A stretch of 64,000 nt of DNA from Candidatus Peregrinibacteria bacterium (GTDB lineage: Bacteria; Patescibacteriota; Gracilibacteria; UBA1369; UM-FILTER-53-11): the NCBI GenBank assembly GCA_016186205.1, contig JACPMA010000001.1, positions 62,001-126,000 on the forward strand, given 5' to 3'. Below the pieces are notes generated by a model. It searched no databases. It saw nothing but the letters and a program-made list of their open reading frames with translations, and was not told where the DNA came from. The position numbers and the translations under genes were made by a program. Every line of letters begins with the position of its first letter. Position 1 is the first letter of the stretch. Positions 41,360 to 49,328 of the stretch are shown here, one piece after another.

Positions 41360-41513
41360 GCCTCTTTGCAGCAATTTCAAGAGTCTGTGAGCTTTTGACT
41401 GCCGTGGTTGCCTTGCGAGGACGTTGAGCGGCAGTTGCAGCAAGTTGAGTAACGGCTGATCAACTGCCGCGAATCGAGGCAAGGTATATGGGAATAATTG
41501 CTGGGAGTATTGC
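41360..41513 (+). ncRNA. Structured RNA, candidate 6S RNA, upstream of 5-FCL
   Basis: The 285-base gap holds a long rod-like inverted structure. CAGCAATT (41369-41376) pairs with AATTGCTG (41496-41503). Inside lies a large asymmetric bubble, then CCTTGC (41411-41416) pairs with GCAAGG (41479-41484). GCGGCAGTTG (41428-41437) pairs with CAACTGCCGC (41461-41470), and CAGC pairs with GCTG near the tip. A closing stem, a central open bubble and a long terminal arm are the 6S RNA plan. In many bacteria 6S RNA lies directly before the gene for 5-formyl-THF cyclo-ligase, as here. 6S RNA mimics an open promoter and traps RNA polymerase. The pairing is seen; the 6S identity is inferred. Confidence 0.5.
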
Positions 41514-41519
41514 ACGCGG

Positions 41520-41549
41520 CAGGCCGAGCCGGTCCGAGCGAGGCAATCC
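41520..41549. repeat. Dispersed GCCGAGCC...GCGAGGC repeat, copy 5
   Basis: CAGGCCGAGCCGGTCCGAGC followed by GAGGCAATCC lies between the RNA candidate and the 5-FCL promoter. Related to copies at 10748, 24371, 27617 and 33737. Confidence 0.5.
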
Positions 41550-41567
41550 GGCAGCCAAAAGCTATGC

Positions 41568-41573
41568 TAAAAT
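41568..41573 (+). promoter_or_regulatory. Extended -10 of the 5-FCL gene, leaderless
   Basis: TGCTAAAAT is an extended -10 whose TAAAAT ends 7 bases before GTG 41580, so the transcript should begin at the start codon. Confidence 0.55.
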
Positions 41574-41579
41574 ATTATT

Positions 41580-42146
41580 GTGAAAAAGGAGGAAATCAGG
41601 AAGAAGATTTTGCAATTGCGCGAAGGGCAATCTTTGTCATTAAAGAGGAGAAAGGACGCGAAAATTCTGAATCGTTTACTTCGATTTCCGGCTTTTGCGC
41701 GCTCGAAAGAATTCTTTACTTATTTGTCGCATCGCGGCGAAGTTTCCACAGACAGCCTCCTCAAAAAACTTTTCAAAAAAAAGAAAATCATCGTTCCAAA
41801 ATTGAAATCTAAAGGAATATGCCTCTATGAGCTGAAAGATGCCGGACGCTTCAAAAAAGGCAAATTCGGCATTCGCGAGCCGGCCGTATGCATTCCTAAA
41901 AAAGCATGGCACGAAATTGATGTCGCGCTCATTCCAGGAGTCGCGTTTGATGTTTCCGGTCATCGCATCGGTTTCGGCGGCGGGCATTTTGATCGGTTTC
42001 TCAAAAAATTAGACTGCACCACAATCGGCTTGGCGTATGAACTACAAATCATTGATAAAGTTCCTACGCACCAATATGATGTGCCTGTCGATTTCATTAT
42101 TACAGAGAAACGTACTATAAATTGTTGCGCCCTGCGGGCGCATTAA
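41580..42146 (+). CDS. 5-formyltetrahydrofolate cyclo-ligase
   Basis: The protein has 188 residues with a basic N-terminus (KKEEIRKKILQLRE), VALIPGVAFD, RIGFGGGHFDRFL (the ATP/folate signature of the family) and a C-terminal PTHQYDVPVD. The enzyme converts 5-formyl-THF to 5,10-methenyl-THF using ATP, feeding FolD and GlyA chemistry; glyA follows after 30 bases. Start GTG 41580 is favoured by the -10 exactly 7 bases upstream. The last residues (CCALRAH) are encoded by a GCGCCC/GGGCGC hairpin. Confidence 0.88.
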   Translation: MKKEEIRKKILQLREGQSLSLKRRKDAKILNRLLRFPAFARSKEFFTYLSHRGEVSTDSLLKKLFKKKKIIVPKLKSKGICLYELKDAGRFKKGKFGIREPAVCIPKKAWHEIDVALIPGVAFDVSGHRIGFGGGHFDRFLKKLDCTTIGLAYELQIIDKVPTHQYDVPVDFIITEKRTINCCALRAH

Positions 42147-42176
42147 TTACTTAGCACTCGCTTCGCTTCCTGCCTC

Positions 42177-43421
42177 ATGTCAGCCATTCAAAAACAGGAT
42201 TCGGCAGTCTACAAAATCCTTGATAGCGAAATAAAACGTCAGTCCGAGGGGATTGAGCTTATTCCGTCTGAAAATTATGTGAGCCCGGCAATTCTTGAAG
42301 CCATGGGCTCGATTTTCACGAATAAATATTCTGAAGGATACCCGGGAAAACGCTATTACGGCGGCCAGCAATTTGTTGATCAAATAGAGAACCTTGCCAT
42401 AGAGCGTGCAAAAAAATTGTTCAACGCCGAGCATGCCAATGTTCAGCCGTATTCCGGAAGTCCGGCGAACTGCGCTGTGTACTTTGCGCTCTTGGAATAT
42501 AAAGATACCGTGATGGGACTTAAGCTCGATCAAGGCGGCCATATTACCCACGGTTTGCCGATCAGTTTTTCCGGGAAGTTTTATAATTTTGTTCCATACT
42601 ATGTTGATCCGAAGACGCATCTGCTTGACTATGAAGCTATTCGAAAAATCGCGCTTGAATGTAAGCCGAAATTAATTGTCGCCGGTTACACCGCTTATCC
42701 GCGCGATATCGATTGGACCGCGTTCAAAAAAATTGCAGATGAAGTCAACGCGATTACGATGGCGGATATTTCACATATTGCAGGGCTGATTGCAGGCAAG
42801 CAGCTCAAAAATCCTTTTGATGCGGGATTTGATGTTGTGACAACTACTACGCACAAAACGCTCCGCGGCCCGAGGAGCGCGATCATCATGTGCCGGAGCA
42901 AATATGCAAAACCCATTGATAAAGCCGTTTTTCCAGGCCTTCAAGGAGGTCCGCATGATCATATTACCGCAGCGAAGGCGGTGTGTTTTGGTGAAGCGCT
43001 GCGGCCTGAATTTCAAATATATGCGGCACAGATTATTAAAAATGCAAAAGCGCTCGCGGATGCGCTTGCAAAATTCGGATGGAAGCTTATTACCGGCGGC
43101 ACAGACAATCATCTTCTACTTGCTGATTTGACCGTTTTTGGATTACGCGGCATGGAAGCAGAGGAAGCCCTTGATAAAGCCGGTATTACATTAAACAAAA
43201 ACACCGTGCCATACGATCCGCGCGGCCCGTTTGATCCGAGCGGCATTCGATTTGGAACGCCCGCGGTAACCACGCGCGGCATGAAAGAGCCGGAAATGAA
43301 GCAGATCGCGAAGTGGATGGATGAGGTTGTTAAACATTACAGCGACAATTCATGCTTGGAGCGAGTTAAAATAGAAGTGAAGGAGTTATGCGAAAAATTC
43401 CCTGTTCCAGGGATTGAATGA
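42177..43421 (+). CDS. glyA: Serine hydroxymethyltransferase GlyA
   Basis: The protein has 414 residues. Family motifs include ELIPSENYVSPAILEAMGS, EGYPGKRYYGG, the PLP-lysine motif TTTTHKTLRGPR and GTPAVTTRG. It converts serine and THF to glycine and methylene-THF, giving both glycine for PurD and one-carbon units for FolD. Length is normal. ATG 42177 is preceded by a TAGCACTCGCTTCGCTTCC near-palindrome rather than a Shine-Dalgarno sequence. tRNA-Leu on the opposite strand begins 6 bases after its stop. Confidence 0.96.
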   Translation: MSAIQKQDSAVYKILDSEIKRQSEGIELIPSENYVSPAILEAMGSIFTNKYSEGYPGKRYYGGQQFVDQIENLAIERAKKLFNAEHANVQPYSGSPANCAVYFALLEYKDTVMGLKLDQGGHITHGLPISFSGKFYNFVPYYVDPKTHLLDYEAIRKIALECKPKLIVAGYTAYPRDIDWTAFKKIADEVNAITMADISHIAGLIAGKQLKNPFDAGFDVVTTTTHKTLRGPRSAIIMCRSKYAKPIDKAVFPGLQGGPHDHITAAKAVCFGEALRPEFQIYAAQIIKNAKALADALAKFGWKLITGGTDNHLLLADLTVFGLRGMEAEEALDKAGITLNKNTVPYDPRGPFDPSGIRFGTPAVTTRGMKEPEMKQIAKWMDEVVKHYSDNSCLERVKIEVKELCEKFPVPGIE

Positions 43422-43426
43422 TAATT

Positions 43427-43513
43427 TGGTGCGCGGGAGAGGACTCGAACCTCCACGCCCTAACGGGCACAAGGCCCTCAACCTTGCTTGGCTACCAATT
43501 ACAACACCCGCGC
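43427..43513 (-). tRNA. tRNA-Leu(GAG)
   Basis: 87 bases with the CCA end encoded. The acceptor stem is GCGCGGG/CCCGCGC, the discriminator is A, and the anticodon stem CAAGG/CCTTG encloses the loop TTGAGGG (anticodon GAG). A long variable arm is typical of class II tRNA-Leu, and the T-loop is TTCGAGT. The homing endonuclease 43532-44191 lies 18 bases upstream on the same strand. Confidence 0.93.
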
Positions 43514-43531
43514 ATAAGCTGTCAAAAATTC

Positions 43532-44191
43532 TTACTCATTATACATTAAAGCTTTTTTAATTTTTAAGTATTTTCGGCCAAGGCAGATAAAATTATTCAT
43601 TGGATATAACTTTTGAAGCAATTTTATAGAGTCCATTTTTGCATATTTTAAGTGATAAACTTTCTTTCTACCATCTTGAGTGATATGGCCCTGAATTTTG
43701 AGATATCGGAAAATGCATTTTCTAATCCATATAATATGAGAATAACTTGCGGAAATAAATACCAAATAGAACATAAAACTTGATTTCCATCGTGGATCCC
43801 AATAAGAATAAAAAGTACCGTCTCCATCAAAATGACCCCTCAAAAAATCAAAGAAAAACCCTTCAGGTATTTTTATGTCTTTAAGCGTACGAGATTTTCT
43901 CGGATGTAAACCGATCTCAAGAAGAAATTTATAAAAATTTACATCACCGAGTTGAACCCTGTAGGCTTCACCATTTTTATATCCTGATTTTTTAGTGGAA
44001 ATTTTTGAATTTATATTCAAACATCGTAAAAAATTTAAAATCTGTTCCTCATCCTTAGATGTAAAGTCAATATGTCTTCTATCTTTTGAAAGACATCCAT
44101 CTGTAGTGAGTAAACCAATAGCATAGGCAAAATCCGGCGACCATTGAATTTTCACCTTTGATTTTGGTTTTGGGCCTGGTTTATTCCTCAT
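43532..44191 (-). CDS. LAGLIDADG homing endonuclease paired with tRNA-Leu(GAG)
   Basis: The protein has 219 residues. Two dodecapeptide motifs, YAIGLLTTDG (about 23-32) and FLRGHFDGDG (about 116-125), give the two helices and catalytic Asp residues of a monomeric LAGLIDADG enzyme. It cuts long, specific DNA sites and normally spreads its own gene, an intron or an intein. No intron splits the neighbouring tRNA. The gene stops 18 bases before the 5' end of tRNA-Leu(GAG). Sequence resembling a tRNA-Leu D-arm and anticodon lies over its own start (44186-44213). It is a close paralog of 52788-53573, which has the same position relative to another tRNA-Leu. Confidence 0.88.
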   Translation of the reverse strand: MRNKPGPKPKSKVKIQWSPDFAYAIGLLTTDGCLSKDRRHIDFTSKDEEQILNFLRCLNINSKISTKKSGYKNGEAYRVQLGDVNFYKFLLEIGLHPRKSRTLKDIKIPEGFFFDFLRGHFDGDGTFYSYWDPRWKSSFMFYLVFISASYSHIIWIRKCIFRYLKIQGHITQDGRKKVYHLKYAKMDSIKLLQKLYPMNNFICLGRKYLKIKKALMYNE

Positions 44192-44213
44192 AGTTAAGCG
44201 TCTACCATAATAA
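44186..44213 (-). other. tRNA-Leu-like fragment overlapping the endonuclease start
   Basis: On the minus strand the stretch reads TATGGTAGACGCTTAACTAT followed by GAGG. GGTAGAC is the D-loop/D-stem hallmark of tRNA-Leu, and TGAGG at the end is where a GAG anticodon would be. The ATG of the endonuclease overlaps that position. This could be the 5' remnant of a tRNA interrupted in its anticodon loop. Only about 25 bases support it. Confidence 0.35.
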
Positions 44214-44218
44214 CATAG

Positions 44219-45490
44219 TTAATCATTTCCAACAAAAACATTCGTGTCGTGGATCCATTTTTTGAGCGCGTGCCAAAAGGGGAGAATGCTCAAGGCATAG
44301 CGGAGATCAATGAGCCGCCGGAGTATCCATATAAGACGGCCTTTAAAAACGAAATTTCCTTTTTTTAAGAGCGCATACTTTCCGCCAAGCGGAGTGATGA
44401 GGCCTTTGAATTGCGCGCAATACGGTTTCAGTTTTTTTCCTTCAATCGCTGCCAAAATGTTTTTTGCGACGATTTTTCCTTGATCAAAAGCAAGCTGCGC
44501 GAGCATAGGAGCCACAGAAGCGTTATCTCCTGCAGCGAAAATATTCGGAAACGCCTGGGATTGAAGGTATTTATTCACAGGCAGCGTGCCATTTTCACGA
44601 ATGAGCGGATGCGGCTTTACGCCGCCGGTCCAAACAAGGAGGTCTGCCGCAAGCACAGACTTTGTTTTTGTCATGGTTTCGATATGCACGCCCGCTTCAT
44701 CAACCTTTTTTATGTAGGTATTCAAAAGCGATTGTATGCCGAGTTTCTGAAATCGTTTAAGAATTACTTGCGTGACTTTTGCGCCCTGGCCTGCAAATTC
44801 GCCCGAAGCTTCTATAACCGTTACTTTCACGCGCTCTCTGGGATAATGATATTTTTTGCAAAGTTTATCGATGCAGCCGGGCAGTTCGCATGAAAACTCG
44901 ACTCCAGTCGCTCCGCCGCCGCCCACCACGATGGATACTTCTTTTTTCAGTTCTTTTTTCCAGAGGTTATGAAAATGCATATCGAGATGGCAGTTCATGG
45001 CAAGGCCGTCTAGCAGCGTTTTTAAAGGCGAAGAGTATTCTTCCAGGCCTGGAATTCCGTAATAATTCACCACGCTTCCGAGGGCGATTACGAGGAAATT
45101 AAATGTAAGCGGGCCGCGCTGCTTTAATTCAATGGAATTTTTTTCAGGCAAAATTTTCACGACTCGATCGCGTATAAATTCGATATGCTTTCCGCTGATT
45201 ATTTTCGGAAAAGGAATAGCCACTGCGTCTTTTAATTTCGTGAGGCACGCTTCGGTGATTTCATCATGATAGGCGGTTGCGATTTCATAGAGGTCCGGCG
45301 TGTAAAGATGGACCGGCCGTTCATCCACCAGCAAAATGCGATAGCCTGAATTTTTAGGCAGTTTTTTTGACAAAAGAAGAGCTGTGCGCAGTCCGGCAAA
45401 TCCGCCCCCCAAAATGACGATGGTTTTCACGTCTTCATTGTCCTGTATTTCTATGCTTTCTTCAAATGACTTTTTATGGTAAAATAACAA
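44219..45490 (-). CDS. Type II NADH dehydrogenase (NDH-2)
   Basis: The protein has 423 residues. FAD-binding GGGFAGLRTALLL near the N-terminus, a second dinucleotide fold IVVGGGGATGVEFSCEL for NADH, and FAAGDNASV are the NDH-2 pattern. The C-terminus has a hydrophobic, amphipathic region (about 375-410) that would sit on the membrane. NDH-2 passes electrons from NADH to quinone without pumping protons. With the frd operon at 1.4-4.3 kb it could complete an NADH-fumarate chain. Start TTG 45490 is used because no in-frame ATG precedes the FAD motif. Confidence 0.85.
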   Translation of the reverse strand: MLFYHKKSFEESIEIQDNEDVKTIVILGGGFAGLRTALLLSKKLPKNSGYRILLVDERPVHLYTPDLYEIATAYHDEITEACLTKLKDAVAIPFPKIISGKHIEFIRDRVVKILPEKNSIELKQRGPLTFNFLVIALGSVVNYYGIPGLEEYSSPLKTLLDGLAMNCHLDMHFHNLWKKELKKEVSIVVGGGGATGVEFSCELPGCIDKLCKKYHYPRERVKVTVIEASGEFAGQGAKVTQVILKRFQKLGIQSLLNTYIKKVDEAGVHIETMTKTKSVLAADLLVWTGGVKPHPLIRENGTLPVNKYLQSQAFPNIFAAGDNASVAPMLAQLAFDQGKIVAKNILAAIEGKKLKPYCAQFKGLITPLGGKYALLKKGNFVFKGRLIWILRRLIDLRYALSILPFWHALKKWIHDTNVFVGND

Positions 45491-45503
45491 GAAAATAAGT
45501 TAT

Positions 45504-46172
45504 ATGCTTAAAGGAGTTATTTTTGATATGGATGGAACTATTACTCTCACGGAGGGGCTTCATCACAAAGCCTTTGCAGAAATATTTCGCGAACACGGAA
45601 TTGAATATCCGCTTGATGATCATCTTGCTCGGTTTGCAGGTGTCGGTTCAAAAGTTATTTTTTCGAAGATTTTTGAGGAGCACGGGCGGAAATTGAATGA
45701 TGCGGAAGTCGAAGATTTTGTAGCGCAAAAACGAAACTTGTACACAAAATTTGTTCAAGAATCGAATTTGGAAGCAGTTCCAGGCGTTCAAGAGTTTGTG
45801 AAAAGAATTCACGCAAAAGGCCTGAAGAAAATTATCGCCACCGGCAACAGCAATCTTGATATCGTTCGGTTTATTTTGAGAAAAATCGGGCTCAATGATT
45901 ATTTTCCAGATATCGTTTCCATTACCGAAGTCGGCCGCGGAAAACCGTTTCCCGATGTTTTTTTAGAGGCTGCAAAGCGCATAGAGTGTTTGCCGCGAGA
46001 ATGCGTTGTGCTTGAAGATGCGGTAAATGGCGTGGAATCAGCGAAGGCTGCAGGAATGCGATGCATTGCTTTTGAAACAACGACAAAGCAAGACGATTTG
46101 CTGAAAGCAGGAGCAGCAGCAGTTTTTAAAGATTATACACAGCTCACTGACGAAATTCTTTATGGCCAATAA
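45504..46172 (+). CDS. HAD-family phosphatase (beta-phosphoglucomutase-like)
   Basis: The protein has 222 residues. HAD motif I is DMDGTIT (Asp nucleophile), motif II ATGNSN, and the conserved Lys is in GRGKPFPDVFLEAA. Motif III/IV is LEDAVNGVESAKAAGM. A helical cap lies between motifs I and II (C1 type). Substrates of such enzymes are sugar phosphates. It overlaps the phosphoketolase start by 11 bases, which suggests a link to the same sugar-phosphate pathway. A TAAAAT at 45480-45485 serves as -10. Confidence 0.85.
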   Translation: MLKGVIFDMDGTITLTEGLHHKAFAEIFREHGIEYPLDDHLARFAGVGSKVIFSKIFEEHGRKLNDAEVEDFVAQKRNLYTKFVQESNLEAVPGVQEFVKRIHAKGLKKIIATGNSNLDIVRFILRKIGLNDYFPDIVSITEVGRGKPFPDVFLEAAKRIECLPRECVVLEDAVNGVESAKAAGMRCIAFETTTKQDDLLKAGAAAVFKDYTQLTDEILYGQ

Positions 46173-48528
46173 AATACAAAATCTAAAATCCAAGGCCGTT
46201 TCTTGGTTTGAAAAATATCTCCGCTATGTGGATTATCTTGCGGCAGCGCAGCTTTACCTCAAAGACAATTTTTTTCTTAAAAAACCGCTTGAACTTGGAA
46301 ATATCAAGGATCGAATTCTCGGCCACTGGGGAACGGTTCCTGGCCAGAATTTTATCTACGCGCACTGCAATTATCTTATTGCAAAGCATCAGCCAAGCAT
46401 GCTTTTTATTTCCGGACCGGGGCATGGCGCGCCTGCGGTTTTCTCAAATATTTTCGCCGAAGGCACGTTTGGAGATTTTTATGAAGAATTTCCGCGCAAC
46501 GCAAAAGGCACAGCGCATCTCATCAAAAATTTCTCCTGGCCCGGCGGTTTGCCGAGCCACGTTACGCCGATCACTCCGGGAAGTATTTTGGAAGGAGGGG
46601 AATTAGGATACAGCCTTGCAACGGCTTACGGAGCTGCATTTGATAACCCCGATCTAATCGTCGCCTGCGTAGTTGGCGATGGAGAAGCGGAAACCGGTCC
46701 GCTTGCAGCTGCGTGGCACAGCAATAAATTTTTGAATCCGGCCGAGTCAGGCGCAGTTTTGCCGATTCTTCATGACAACGGTTACAAAATTTCCGGTCCG
46801 ACGATTTTCGGCGCAATGCGCGATAGCGAAATTATGAATTTTTTCAGCGGGCTTGGATATGAGCCGCGCATCGTGAAAGGCAGCAAGCTCCATGAAAAAA
46901 TGATGGATGCAATGGAATGGGCGTATCAAACTATCCGCCGCATTCAAAAACGCGCTCGCGCGAGCGCAAAGTCTCTTCTTGCACCTCGTTGGCCTGTCAT
47001 TATTCTCCGCTCGCCAAAAGGTTGGCACGGAATTAAGGCGGCAGACGGTAAGAAAATCGAGGGGAATTTCCGCTCGCATGGAATTCCGCTCGGCGACGTA
47101 AAATCGAATCCTGGTCATTTCAAACTTTTGGAAGCGTGGCTCAAAAGTTATCGCGTTGAAGAGCTTGTTGATAAAAAAGGCTGTCCGCTGCCGGAAGTTC
47201 TTGAATTTGTTCCTCAAGGCAATTTGCGCATGGGACACAATAAACATGCGTTCGGCGGGAATGCGAGAAAGCCGCTGAAATTTCCGGATCTTCGAAAATA
47301 TGAAGTTTTGCTCAAAAAGAAGGGTGAAATAGAGGCAATGAATACGGCAGTCGGCGCCAACTTCATCCGCGATATTTTTGCAGAAAATAAAGATGCTAAA
47401 AATTTCAGATTTTTCTGTCCGGACGAGACCGATTCGAACAAAATGGCAGCGTTATTTCAGGCGACCGGGCGGGCTTTTCAATGGCCTTTGAAATCTTATG
47501 ATGAATTTATGGCAGTTGACGGCCGCGTGATGGAAGTTTTGAGCGAGCATAATTTGCAAGGATGGCTGCAGGGTTATCTTTTGACAGGCCGGCACGGTAT
47601 GTTTGCGACGTATGAAGCGTTTGCCATGATCGTGGCGAGCATGGTGGATCAGTACGCAAAATTTATCAAACAAGCGCTCAAAGTTGCTTGGCGCAAGCCG
47701 ATTGCGTCGCTCAATTATTTGCTGACGAGTTTGGGGTGGAGGCAGGAACATAATGGCTATTCCCATCAAAACCCCGGTTTTGTGAGCAGTGTTTTGGAAA
47801 AACATGGAGAGTTCGCGAGCGTATATTTTCCGCCGGATGCAAACAGTCTTCTTGTCACTCTCGAAGATTGTTTTAAGCGCAAAAACGCAATTAACGTTAT
47901 TGTGTCCGGAAAAAATCCCATGCCGCAATGGTTGACTTTAGATGAGGCGCGCAAACAATTGAAAGTAGGAGTTGGCGTGTGGGAGTGGGTGCATCTAGGT
48001 TCAAAAAATCCCGACGTTGTAATTGCGTCTGCAGGCGATCACGTCACCGTAGAAGCCATGGCCGCGGTTTCTCTCCTCAAAAAATTACTCCCGAAATTAA
48101 ACGTGCGATATGTGAATGTTTCAGAGCTCACGAGTCTCGGCATTGGCGATGAAAGGCATCCGCTGCGTCTCACCGACCGGCAGTTCGAAAAATATTTCAC
48201 TGCGGACAAGCCGATCATTTTCAATTTTCACGGTTATCCAGACGCGATTAAAAAACTTGTGTTCGGCCACAAGAGTGCGCAGCGTTTTTCCATTCATGGA
48301 TATTGCGAAGAAGGCACCACCACTACGCCGTTCGATATGCATGTTCGGAATCAAACGAGCCGTTTTCATCTTGTCATGGATGCCATTGCGCATGTTTCAA
48401 AATTCCGCAGCGACGTAGCGAAAGCCGCGCCGAAAATCTTCAAACAGCTTCAAAAAAAGCTTACAGCGCATCAAAAATACATCCTCAAAAACGGCAAGGA
48501 TATGCCGGATATTGAGAGTTGGAAATAA
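46162..48528 (+). CDS. Xylulose-5-phosphate/fructose-6-phosphate phosphoketolase
   Basis: The protein has 788 residues, the full length of Xfp enzymes. TPP-dependent motifs include GHWGTVPGQNF, SGPGHGAP, GDGEAETGPLAAAWHSNKF, RSPKGWHGIK and a C-terminal domain ending SFRFH-like TSRFHLVMDA. It splits xylulose-5-P (or fructose-6-P) with phosphate to acetyl-P and glyceraldehyde-3-P (or erythrose-4-P). In CPR bacteria this route replaces missing parts of glycolysis. It is coupled to the HAD gene upstream. No acetate kinase gene is in the window. Confidence 0.95.
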   Translation: MANKIQNLKSKAVSWFEKYLRYVDYLAAAQLYLKDNFFLKKPLELGNIKDRILGHWGTVPGQNFIYAHCNYLIAKHQPSMLFISGPGHGAPAVFSNIFAEGTFGDFYEEFPRNAKGTAHLIKNFSWPGGLPSHVTPITPGSILEGGELGYSLATAYGAAFDNPDLIVACVVGDGEAETGPLAAAWHSNKFLNPAESGAVLPILHDNGYKISGPTIFGAMRDSEIMNFFSGLGYEPRIVKGSKLHEKMMDAMEWAYQTIRRIQKRARASAKSLLAPRWPVIILRSPKGWHGIKAADGKKIEGNFRSHGIPLGDVKSNPGHFKLLEAWLKSYRVEELVDKKGCPLPEVLEFVPQGNLRMGHNKHAFGGNARKPLKFPDLRKYEVLLKKKGEIEAMNTAVGANFIRDIFAENKDAKNFRFFCPDETDSNKMAALFQATGRAFQWPLKSYDEFMAVDGRVMEVLSEHNLQGWLQGYLLTGRHGMFATYEAFAMIVASMVDQYAKFIKQALKVAWRKPIASLNYLLTSLGWRQEHNGYSHQNPGFVSSVLEKHGEFASVYFPPDANSLLVTLEDCFKRKNAINVIVSGKNPMPQWLTLDEARKQLKVGVGVWEWVHLGSKNPDVVIASAGDHVTVEAMAAVSLLKKLLPKLNVRYVNVSELTSLGIGDERHPLRLTDRQFEKYFTADKPIIFNFHGYPDAIKKLVFGHKSAQRFSIHGYCEEGTTTTPFDMHVRNQTSRFHLVMDAIAHVSKFRSDVAKAAPKIFKQLQKKLTAHQKYILKNGKDMPDIESWK

Positions 48529-48538
48529 ATAATTTTTT

Positions 48539-49318
48539 ATGACCAATTCGCCAGAAACACCAAAGAAAAAGAAGAGGAATAAGAATAGGATTATTGCAGG
48601 TTTGGCTGCCGCCGGCGCTCTTGCGGTCGGGTTGTCTCAAGTCGGCGAGCACAAAGATTCTCATGGGCCTGAAAAACCAAAAGCCAGCGAAAAAGCCGAT
48701 GCGGGTGTGAAAGATTTGAGAACAGCATTTGGTGAAGCGGCGACGACAGCCGCGGAGACTTCAAAACCGAACGGATCTTTACTGGATGGTGGGCAGGTGG
48801 ATGATGAGATTATTCGTTCATTGTTAAATGATGTTTTGAGGTATATAAGCGAAGCTTTACCATGGAACTTTGATTATGAACGCGATACGGAGAGAATCCT
48901 CAACGATGAATCAGTCAACACCAAGCATGCATTAAATGAATATTTTTTTAAAACGAACTCACTTTGGCATGCAAAAAGCGGAAATGATGATGGAAAGTAT
49001 CTAGCAATCTATCACAGAAATCGTGCTGCCTATATAGTTCGTGCCAATCCCGGTAATGGAACTGTGAATGTGTTTTTCAATAAAATGGAGATGGTAAGAG
49101 ATAATGAGATCGAAGTGTCAGGGGTGGAACCTTATCTTGTGCCGAGTCTTCTAAAGGAAGTTGACGATCTTTGGACAAATTATGATTTCTACGGCGATAG
49201 AGATTTTGATCCTTCGAGAAATGAGGACGATAATAGACAGCACTATCAAGAAACCGTAAGAAAACACGACGTCTCTTTATTAGAGATAGTTAGCAAATAT
49301 AGTAAAATGAAAAAATAA
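48539..49318 (+). CDS. Membrane-anchored hypothetical protein, first of a tandem pair
   Basis: The protein has 259 residues. A Lys/Arg-rich start is followed by a short hydrophobic segment (about 18-36), then a charged spacer with EKADAGVKDL and the motif PNGSLLDGG. The C-terminal domain (about 80-259) is acidic and probably folded. The first 100 residues are clearly related to those of the next gene, while the C-terminal domains have diverged. No family recognised. It lies 10 bases after phosphoketolase. Confidence 0.6.
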   Translation: MTNSPETPKKKKRNKNRIIAGLAAAGALAVGLSQVGEHKDSHGPEKPKASEKADAGVKDLRTAFGEAATTAAETSKPNGSLLDGGQVDDEIIRSLLNDVLRYISEALPWNFDYERDTERILNDESVNTKHALNEYFFKTNSLWHAKSGNDDGKYLAIYHRNRAAYIVRANPGNGTVNVFFNKMEMVRDNEIEVSGVEPYLVPSLLKEVDDLWTNYDFYGDRDFDPSRNEDDNRQHYQETVRKHDVSLLEIVSKYSKMKK

Positions 49319-49328
49319 ATAAAAATAT

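Noticed and set aside
43427-43513. Group I intron in tRNA-Leu(GAG) to explain the neighbouring homing enzyme
   Set aside because: The tRNA is complete and uninterrupted; the endonuclease lies outside it.
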